Origin: REEB481 sp044360435
Lineage (GTDB): Bacteria > Bacteroidota > Bacteroidia > NS11-12g > UBA955
Assembly (NCBI GenBank): GCA_044360435.1
Contig: JBIKKI010000053.1
Location: 1 to 14,613 of the forward strand
Direction: 5' to 3'
Length of the DNA stretch: 14,613 nucleotides
Part shown: piece after piece, positions 7,268 to 12,401 of the stretch
Position numbering within the stretch: position 1 is the stretch's first letter
How the letters are laid out: every line of letters begins with the position of its first letter
Program-made: the position numbers and the translations under genes
The notes under the pieces: generated by a model
Seen by the model: the letters and a program-made list of their open reading frames with translations, nothing else
The model's database searches: none
What the model was told of the DNA's origin: nothing

Positions 7268-8689
7268 ATGAAAAAATACTTCTTTACTATTTCCGCCTCT
7301 TTGTTTGCACTTGCTGGGCTGCACGCTCAAGTGCCGAATGCCGGATTTGAGTCCTGGTCCGAATACCGCTCCCTGAATCCTTCCGTGTGGACGGAAAACG
7401 GCAAGGTGGAACGGGTTCAGGGTCAGCATGGGGCAGCTTTGCGCCTGACCCATAATGCAGGCGATGTTCCTTCGTTCACGGCACTCGCCAATTTGGGAGC
7501 CGGCGGTATTTTTGGTTTCCCACTGCCTGGATTCGCTTATTCCTCTGTGCCCGACAGCGTAAGTGTATTGTATCGCGCGAATCTGGCTGCCGGCGATACC
7601 GCCCATCTGCTGGTGGTGTTTACCCGCCTCGGAAATCCGGTGGGCGTTCAAACCATGCGCATCGGTGGAACCACCGGCGGGGCCTGGAAACGGCAGAGTA
7701 TACTCATGCCCGGCGGCGGCCTCTCCGCTGATTCCGGCATTATCATCATTAGTTCCGTGGCCCTGGATGCATACGCACAACAGTCCGGCTTTCTGGATGT
7801 GGACAGCATTTTCTTTACCAAAGCTACAGGTCTTTCCATGACGCCACCGCCAAATGCCGGGTTTAACGACTGGGATTCATTGGTGTTGCTCCAGCCCAAC
7901 CGTTACCTGAGCAGCGACCGTCTGTTTGGCGCTGCCCGATATGTGGTTCAGAACGTGCTCCGTGAATCCAAAGCCAGAAGCGGTTCCTACGCATTGCGCT
8001 TGCAAACAGGAACGGCCAACGGATTAAGTGGCTCCGAAACCTTGGGTGCGTTCATTTTGAGCAGCCATTCCCTGGATGCGCTGGAAGCAGATCCGGAACG
8101 GCCTTCTTTTCCTGTGCAGTCCAAATTTGCGAGCTTCCGCGGTTTCTACCAGATGAACACGATTGGAGATACGGCTCAGGCAGAAATCAACATGTTCTAT
8201 CAGGGAAATTTGGTGGGAAATGGTGTTTGGCGCAGTGCTGCAAATGTGGGTTCATGGACGGAATTCAGTGCCGATATTAGCTACGACCCGCTGTTCTCCG
8301 GTATTCCCGACAGTGCAACCGTGCTGCTTTCTCTGCTCAATCCTGATGGCTTGTCTGCAAAACCCGGGAACTGGTTTTTGGTTGATGATTTATACCTCAG
8401 CAACTGGGCAACTTCAACCAGGCATATCAATGCGCAAACAGCATGGAAGGTTTATCCGAATCCTGCAAAAGATAGAATCTATATGGAACATCCGGGGGCC
8501 GCTGAAGGCCAACTATATTTCCGGATTTTGGATATGTCTGGACGTGAATTCCGCAGCGGCAGCAGCTCATGGGAAGGCCAAGGTGCTGTTTCCGAGATCA
8601 GCGTGGAAGGTTTGTCGGCAGGTGCTTACCTGCTGCAGTGCCGGATAAATGGAACATCCTATCAGCAACGAATTTTGGTACAGCCATGA
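7268..8689 (+). CDS. T9SS-secreted protein with two tandem beta-sandwich modules, encoded inside the paa operon
   Basis: A 473-residue protein of unknown function. Residues 1-20 are a signal peptide (MKKYFF...LHA|Q). Residues 389-473 form a T9SS type A sorting domain: WKVYPNPAKD, RILDMSGREF, LSAGAYLLQC and a terminal QQRILVQP. Between lie two diverged copies of one module. The first (about 23-184) opens with VPNAGFESW and closes with GFLDVDSIFF; the second (about 195-380) opens with PPNAGFNDW and closes with WFLVDDLYL. Each also has a GDTA motif followed by beta strands. The pattern resembles the carbohydrate-binding-like (PCMD/galactose-binding) sandwiches of Bacteroidota surface proteins, but I cannot assign a ligand. 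It starts 42 bp after paaA, and its TGA overlaps the paaB ATG (ATGA, 8686-8689), so co-translation with paaB is likely. I see no promoter of its own. Confidence 0.85.
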   Translation: MKKYFFTISASLFALAGLHAQVPNAGFESWSEYRSLNPSVWTENGKVERVQGQHGAALRLTHNAGDVPSFTALANLGAGGIFGFPLPGFAYSSVPDSVSVLYRANLAAGDTAHLLVVFTRLGNPVGVQTMRIGGTTGGAWKRQSILMPGGGLSADSGIIIISSVALDAYAQQSGFLDVDSIFFTKATGLSMTPPPNAGFNDWDSLVLLQPNRYLSSDRLFGAARYVVQNVLRESKARSGSYALRLQTGTANGLSGSETLGAFILSSHSLDALEADPERPSFPVQSKFASFRGFYQMNTIGDTAQAEINMFYQGNLVGNGVWRSAANVGSWTEFSADISYDPLFSGIPDSATVLLSLLNPDGLSAKPGNWFLVDDLYLSNWATSTRHINAQTAWKVYPNPAKDRIYMEHPGAAEGQLYFRILDMSGREFRSGSSSWEGQGAVSEISVEGLSAGAYLLQCRINGTSYQQRILVQP

Positions 8690-9060
8690 TTATAAAATCA
8701 CTAGATCCCCGTGTAAACAGGTCGCAAATTGACCAAGAAAAAGAATTCCAGCCATTGGAATCGCTGGATCAGTTTGAAACCTATGAAGTGTTTCACCAGA
8801 AAAAAAGAGGCACACAGCATCAGCATGTGGGCATTGTACATGCGCCCAATCACGAATTAGCCATGATGTTTGCCAAGGAACAATACAGCAGAAGGGGGCA
8901 ATGTGTGAACCTTTGGGTGGTGAAAACCAGCGATGTATTCGTTACCGATTACGATGACGCAGACATCTTTGAAACCACACCTGAAAAAAAACACAGGGAT
9001 CCGGAAAGTTATAAGGTGATGGATCGGATTCAGGCTTTCAAACAAAAACAAAACGCGTAA
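8686..9060 (+). CDS. paaB: 1,2-phenylacetyl-CoA epoxidase subunit PaaB
   Basis: A 124-residue protein. PaaB is the small non-catalytic subunit that bridges PaaAC units in the epoxidase. The core is clear at about residues 29-82: FETYEVFHQKKRGTQHQHVG, VHAPNHELAMMFAKEQYSRRG and VNLWVVKT. The ATG at 8686 is chosen because it overlaps the upstream stop as ATGA and gives the best N-terminus; the same frame is open back to 8569 but that part only shadows the upstream gene. Compared with the roughly 95-residue E. coli PaaB, it has an extra N-terminal stretch and a charged, Lys-rich tail (EKKHRDPESY and beyond). The stop TAA shares one base with the paaC start. Confidence 0.95.
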   Translation: MIIKSLDPRVNRSQIDQEKEFQPLESLDQFETYEVFHQKKRGTQHQHVGIVHAPNHELAMMFAKEQYSRRGQCVNLWVVKTSDVFVTDYDDADIFETTPEKKHRDPESYKVMDRIQAFKQKQNA

Positions 9061-9830
9061 TGGAATACACCGAAGTACATGTGCTGGCAGTGAAGGAACT
9101 GCTCTATAAAATGGCCGATGATCAATTGATTCTGGGTCACCGTAACAGCGAATGGACCGGACTGGGTCCAGTGCTGGAAGAAGACATTGCTTTCAGCAGT
9201 ATGGCTCAGGATAAAATCGGTCAGGCGCATGCGCTTTACCAGATCCTGCACGAACTGGGTGAAGGTGAGCCGGATACGGTTGCCTTTATGCGCAATGCAG
9301 AACAGTTCCATTGCTGCCATCTGGTAGAAATTCCCATTGGTGAATACGATTTCTCGCTGATGCGTCACTTCCTGTTTGACAGGGCCGAACAATTGAGGTT
9401 CGAACTGCTCAGTCAAAGTTCCTTCGAACCGCTGGCCCAGGTGGCCCGAAAGTTCAGGGGAGAAGTCAAATACCACGTGATGCACGCAGATTCCTGGGTG
9501 AAGCTGTTGGGTGTTGGCAATGAAGAAAGCCACGGACGGATGCAGGAAGCTCTGAACCAGGCATTCCCGCTGGCTTTGGGCATTTTTGAAGCAGGTCCAT
9601 ATGAAGATGCGCTGAAAGAAGCGGGCATTTTTGAAGGAGAATTACACCTGCGCAACCTGTGGCTTGAAGCCATCAAGCCTGTTTTACATGCCGCGCATCT
9701 GTCCATTCCTGCGGAAGCCAATGATGCGCTTGCCGCAGGTGGCCGCTACGGTAAGCATACCGCTTACCTGCAACCCCTGCTCGATGAAATGACGGAAGTG
9801 TTCCGCATAGATCCGGCTGCAGAATGGTAA
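9060..9830 (+). CDS. paaC: 1,2-phenylacetyl-CoA epoxidase structural subunit PaaC
   Basis: A 256-residue ferritin-like protein (E. coli PaaC is 248 residues). PaaC pairs with PaaA in the oxygenase core but lacks a working diiron centre. Recognisable segments are ILGHRNSEWTGLGPVLEEDI (residues 24-43), MAQDKIGQAHALY, and VKYHVMHADSWVKLLG (about residue 137 on), followed by helical repeats to the end. Start ATG overlaps the paaB stop as TAATG, and the gene's last 7 bases overlap the paaD start, which indicates tight translational coupling across paaB-paaC-paaD. Confidence 0.95.
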   Translation: MEYTEVHVLAVKELLYKMADDQLILGHRNSEWTGLGPVLEEDIAFSSMAQDKIGQAHALYQILHELGEGEPDTVAFMRNAEQFHCCHLVEIPIGEYDFSLMRHFLFDRAEQLRFELLSQSSFEPLAQVARKFRGEVKYHVMHADSWVKLLGVGNEESHGRMQEALNQAFPLALGIFEAGPYEDALKEAGIFEGELHLRNLWLEAIKPVLHAAHLSIPAEANDALAAGGRYGKHTAYLQPLLDEMTEVFRIDPAAEW

Positions 9831-10330
9831 GCACACGCGAGAGCACAGCGCTGCATCCGGAAATCTGGAAGGCTTTATACGCTGTAAAAGATCCCGAAAT
9901 TCCGCCGCTGTCCATCGTTGACCTGGGCATCGTCACCTCTGTGCAGGTGGACGAAGCAGGCACGGTTCAGGTAAATCTCACACCCACGTTTTCCGGTTGT
10001 CCTGCCCTGAAAATCATGGAAGGACTCGTGGCCGACGCGTTGCATGATGCCGGCTATGAGGATGTTCGTGTGGTTACCACATTCGAGGTAGCCTGGAACA
10101 GCAATATGATCAGTGAAGCCGGTTTACAGGCGCTGCTGAAACACGGACTGGCTCCGCCACCAAAACACGACGGCTATATTGAACTGGATGTGCTGAGCGA
10201 TACGCCTTGTCCTTTATGCGGCAGCCGAAATACCACGATGCAAACGCCGTTCGGGCCAACGCTGTGCAGAAGCATGCACTATTGCAAAGCATGCAGCAAT
10301 GCCTTTGAAGCGTTTAAACCCGTTTCCTGA
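9824..10330 (+). CDS. paaD: Phenylacetyl-CoA epoxidase assembly protein PaaD (DUF59 plus zinc-ribbon-like tail)
   Basis: A 168-residue protein. Residues about 11-90 are a DUF59/MIP18 domain with VKDPEIPPLSIVDLGIV and TFSGCPA (Cys59), as in proteins handling iron-sulfur or metal centre assembly. The C-terminal part has CPLC (Cys129, Cys132) and three further cysteines (148, 154, 157), forming the PaaD-specific zinc-ribbon-like region. PaaD is needed for a functional epoxidase, probably for maturing a metal centre. It is the last gene of the cluster here: a gene of opposite strand ends 3 bp away. paaE, which often follows, is absent. I see no hairpin terminator in the 3-bp gap. Confidence 0.95.
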   Translation: MVSTRESTALHPEIWKALYAVKDPEIPPLSIVDLGIVTSVQVDEAGTVQVNLTPTFSGCPALKIMEGLVADALHDAGYEDVRVVTTFEVAWNSNMISEAGLQALLKHGLAPPPKHDGYIELDVLSDTPCPLCGSRNTTMQTPFGPTLCRSMHYCKACSNAFEAFKPVS

Positions 10331-10333
10331 AAA

Positions 10334-10552
10334 TCAAGATTTCTTTTCGTTTTTGATCCCGCAGGTATTGATGCCCATCAGGGTGTACAAGGGGCAAAAA
10401 CTGAATAATGACGTCACGGCCAATGCCAGTCCGGCAATCCTTAAAACGAGGTCGTAGGGAGCGGCAGGTTTAACAAAATATGCGATTGCAAAACAGGCAA
10501 TAGCGCCCAAAATGCGCAACAACTTGTCGGTGTTTCCCATGTTCTTTTTCAT
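10334..10552 (-). CDS. Small DUF2892 (YgaP-type) membrane protein
   Basis: A 72-residue protein with the DUF2892 layout. It starts MKKNMGNTDKLLRILGA, has two hydrophobic helices at about residues 12-28 and 34-51, and then the conserved FCPLYTLMGINTCG (Cys53, Cys64). The domain is known as the membrane anchor of the E. coli rhodanese YgaP, but here it stands alone without a rhodanese. Function is unknown; the conserved cysteines suggest thiol or sulfur chemistry at the inner membrane. It converges on paaD with 3 bp between stops, and is divergent from the YfiT-family gene. Confidence 0.85.
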   Translation of the reverse strand: MKKNMGNTDKLLRILGAIACFAIAYFVKPAAPYDLVLRIAGLALAVTSLFSFCPLYTLMGINTCGIKNEKKS

Positions 10553-10574
10553 GTGCGTGGGTATTTGGTTCGTT

Positions 10575-10607
10575 CAAAGATAGGCCGTCTGAAAAAATGC
10601 CGACACA
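10575..10607 (-). promoter_or_regulatory. Predicted promoter of the DUF2892 gene
   Basis: On the minus strand TATCTTTG (10582-10575) matches the Bacteroidota -7 consensus TAnnTTTG exactly. TGTG (10607-10604), three of four bases of the -33 element, lies 21 bases upstream. The transcription start would be near 10569, giving a leader of about 17 bases before the ATG at 10552. Confidence 0.5.
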
Positions 10608-10664
10608 GAAGTTTACAAATACACAAATCGTGTTGATGCTTGGGGGAAATGTGCCGATTGCCTG

Positions 10665-10672
10665 CATTTTTG
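10665..10672 (+). promoter_or_regulatory. Possible -7 element of the YfiT-family gene
   Basis: CATTTTTG has one mismatch to TAnnTTTG and lies four bases before the ATG at 10677, so the mRNA would be leaderless or nearly so. It sits in a small hairpin (CTGCA-TTTT-TGCAG, 10662-10675). CTTG at 10639-10642 is 22 bases upstream, a little farther than usual for a -33 element. The evidence is weak. Confidence 0.25.
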
Positions 10673-10676
10673 CAGC

Positions 10677-11207
10677 ATGAACGATGAGCAACTGAGGTAT
10701 CCAATCGGCAAGTTTTCTTGGGAAAAAACCGATTGGCAGCTGGAAGAATTACTGGAAGCTGTATTGCAGATCCAATCACTGCCTGAATCCTTATCGCGGA
10801 TTTTGAAAGGTGTTACACCAGATGACCTGCAGCGATCTTATCGGACGGGAGGCTGGACGGCACTTCAGGTGATACATCACCTGGCAGACAGCCACCTGAA
10901 TGCATGGGTGCGCACCAAGCTGTTGCTTACCGAAAACGAACCCGTGATTAAACCCTGGGAAGAAGAACTGTGGGCCGCTGGCGAAGATTACGGATACAGT
11001 CATGAAGCGTCATTTATGATTCTGCTGGGCCTGCATCAGCGCTGGTCGCTGCTGTTGCTGAATGTGCTGAAAAAGCCCGAACTCCTGCAACGTGGGATGC
11101 AACATCCGCAATTGGGCAAAAGAATAACGCTGGCACAACTCATCGCCATGTATGGCTGGCACTCAACCCACCACCTTATGCACCTGAAGCTGGCCCTGGG
11201 TCGTTGA
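10677..11207 (+). CDS. yfiT: YfiT/DinB-family metal-dependent thiol transferase (probably bacillithiol)
   Basis: A 176-residue protein matching YfiT of Bacillus over its length: LRYPIGKF near the start, YRTGGWTALQVIHHLADSHLN (residues 55-75), LLLTENEPVIKPW, and YGWHSTHHLMHL near the C-terminus. Expected metal ligands of this four-helix DinB fold are His67, His162 and His166, all present. YfiT-like proteins bind a divalent metal and are annotated as bacillithiol S-transferases, attaching the thiol cofactor to electrophiles in the cytoplasm. Many Bacteroidota make bacillithiol, which fits, but the substrate is unknown. It is preceded by the divergent DUF2892 gene and followed by a hairpin. Confidence 0.88.
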   Translation: MNDEQLRYPIGKFSWEKTDWQLEELLEAVLQIQSLPESLSRILKGVTPDDLQRSYRTGGWTALQVIHHLADSHLNAWVRTKLLLTENEPVIKPWEEELWAAGEDYGYSHEASFMILLGLHQRWSLLLLNVLKKPELLQRGMQHPQLGKRITLAQLIAMYGWHSTHHLMHLKLALGR

Positions 11208-11212
11208 CACTC

Positions 11213-11232
11213 AAAACCGCTTCCGTGGTTTT
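11213..11232 (+). terminator. Hairpin terminator after the YfiT-family gene
   Basis: AAAACCGC-TTCC-GTGGTTTT forms an 8-bp stem with one G-U pair and a 4-base loop. It begins five bases after the stop codon and its 3' arm ends in four T. The U run is short and part of the stem, so termination may be weak. Confidence 0.45.
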
Positions 11233-11365
11233 CGCCACTATTAGTTTCGTGAAGTTTCAGTTTTAGCAAAAAATCACTGAAAACCGTGAGGCGCGGTTAG
11301 TGTTTCAGGAGAAATGTTTGTAAAGCTGTTTAGGAGTTTTTGCTTCTAAAGCAGACTGAACAAAC

Positions 11366-11848
11366 ATGGAGCAACATTCATCAGATAAAAACAATCGTGA
11401 ATGCTGGACAGGTATTCATGTAATGCCTGTACTGCAAGCCCAACTGCCGTTGGCTGTTTCCTTTTATCTGGAACAGGTGTATCCTTTGGTGCAGAAAGGT
11501 CAGTACAGTTGGTTGGAATGTATCCCTACCCTCAACGAAGTGCTGCATTTCGCTTGGTCAGGGGAGAACCTTGCAGGCATGTGCATTGGGAAACCTCAGC
11601 ATGCTGCCGCCAGTGTACTGGTTGCCGAAGCATATCGAGGTGGTGGTACTTTTTTAAGATTGCTGCAGGCGCTCGATGCGCACATCAGCACTGCACCATC
11701 AGATTACACCCTCCTATTGCCAGATTCAGAGCAATACCGACAATTGGCATTGGCCAGCGGATGCCTCTTGTTATCCAGGCAAAACGGCGTAATCACTGCA
11801 AAACGTACCCTTAAGAAAAACCTTCTAAAACCCTCTCTATATGCTTAG
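11366..11848 (+). CDS. Hypothetical protein, possibly degenerate GNAT-like fold
   Basis: A 160-residue protein I do not recognise. The start at ATG 11366 gives MEQHSSDKNN, with no signal peptide or membrane helix. The middle part (about residues 65-115) reads like the core of a GNAT acetyltransferase: a strand LAGMCIG, a strand ASVLVAEAYRGGG that recalls the acetyl-CoA pyrophosphate loop (RxxGxG/A), then helix TFLRLLQALDAHI and strand DYTLLLP. The loop is not a full match and no catalytic residue can be named, so this is a structural guess. Its tail is basic (KRTLKKNLLK). A 158-bp gap with a terminator-like hairpin separates it from the gene upstream, so it is probably transcribed on its own. 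Confidence 0.6.
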   Translation: MEQHSSDKNNRECWTGIHVMPVLQAQLPLAVSFYLEQVYPLVQKGQYSWLECIPTLNEVLHFAWSGENLAGMCIGKPQHAAASVLVAEAYRGGGTFLRLLQALDAHISTAPSDYTLLLPDSEQYRQLALASGCLLLSRQNGVITAKRTLKKNLLKPSLYA

Positions 11849-11904
11849 AAAAGACTTTGTTGATTTATTGTACACGCCTGTTTTATGTTGATTTATGTTA
11901 GTAA

Positions 11905-11959
11905 GCAGTTTTGGTCTTGTCCGGAGCAAAAGCTTCGGATAAGGCCTGCTGCATTTTTT
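11905..11959 (+). terminator. Long hairpin followed by T6: terminator or attenuator
   Basis: GGTCTTGTCCGGAGC (11913-11927), loop AAAA, and GCTTCGGATAAGGCC (11932-11946) pair over 15 bp with three G-U wobbles and no break. Beyond an internal loop, GCAG (11905-11908) pairs with CTGC (11949-11952). Then come one A and six T (11954-11959). This is a good intrinsic terminator for the gene ending at 11848. It ends only 34 bases before the start codon at 11994, so it could instead be a leader element or small RNA. Confidence 0.55.
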
Positions 11960-11993
11960 CGATGGTTACATAACAATCAACATATCATAAACC

Positions 11994-12365
11994 ATGAACG
12001 ACAACTGCGTATCCCTTAACGTGGCAGGAACTGCCGGAAACTTCAAATTTGTACTTACCGTTTATGCCTTAGATACCTATACGATAACAGAGGTATTGCC
12101 ACGCAGCTATTACGCGAACGGGCTGGTCAGTTCCATCACCGTTATGCTTGATTCCGCATCGGGTGCCGGCAGCGATTTTGTTCTCGACTTGCCGTATCTC
12201 CAGAATTACAAAACCGCAGCATGTTCTGCCACCCAGGGAAATTCCGGGCCTTATTACAGCGAAGAGCTGGAAATAGTGTTTACCTATACCAGCGGCACCC
12301 AGCCGGCTTCCTGTCACGGAGGTGGCGTAAGAAATAAGCCATATGATGGTGCAGGTTGTTCCTGA
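11994..12365 (+). CDS. Hypothetical small protein with four cysteines
   Basis: A 123-residue protein I do not recognise. The ATG at 11994 is fixed by an in-frame TAA one codon upstream of the preceding codon. There is no signal peptide or membrane helix. The sequence is rich in alternating hydrophobic and polar residues (FKFVLTVYALDTYTITEVL, SSITVMLD, ELEIVFTYTS), suggesting a beta-sheet protein. Cysteines are at 5, 77, 107 and 122, the last two in a Gly-rich tail (CHGGGVRNKPYDGAGC). It lies between a strong hairpin and the promoter of the histidine kinase gene, 33 bp upstream of that gene's longest start. Its codon use looks like its neighbours, so I take it as real, though without homology support. 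Confidence 0.55.
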   Translation: MNDNCVSLNVAGTAGNFKFVLTVYALDTYTITEVLPRSYYANGLVSSITVMLDSASGAGSDFVLDLPYLQNYKTAACSATQGNSGPYYSEELEIVFTYTSGTQPASCHGGGVRNKPYDGAGCS

Positions 12366-12370
12366 ATGCA

Positions 12371-12401
12371 TTTGATAAATAATTACTTCCATTAATATTT
12401 G
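12371..12401 (+). promoter_or_regulatory. Predicted promoter of the histidine kinase gene
   Basis: TTTG (12371-12374) is a perfect -33 element. AATATTTG (12394-12401), one mismatch from TAnnTTTG, follows after 19 bases. It begins six bases after the stop of the preceding gene. The transcription start would be near 12406-12408, downstream of the longest TTG start at 12399, so translation may begin at a TTG at 12405 or 12408. Confidence 0.5.

Noticed and set aside
6764..7780. Long minus-strand open frame (338 codons) across the end of paaA and the start of the secreted protein gene
   Set aside because: It lies antisense to two well supported genes, crosses their boundary, and its translation shows no recognisable domain; it is a by-product of codon bias.
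8569..8685. N-terminal extension of paaB by 39 codons
   Set aside because: The extra part overlaps the sorting domain of the upstream gene in another frame; the ATG at 8686 in the ATGA overlap is the natural start.
9030..9533. Minus-strand open frame of 167 codons opposite paaC
   Set aside because: It is antisense to paaC, which matches its family along its full length; no motif is seen in the antisense translation.
11822..11853. TTCTAA/TTAGAA inverted repeat near the end of the hypothetical gene at 11366
   Set aside because: Six-bp AT-rich stem with a 16-base loop and no U run; weak compared with the hairpin at 11905-11959.
11858..11899. Direct repeat of about 12 bases (GTTGATTTAT) downstream of the hypothetical gene
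   Set aside because: Only two imperfect AT-rich copies; no array, no mobile element nearby. Too short to interpret.
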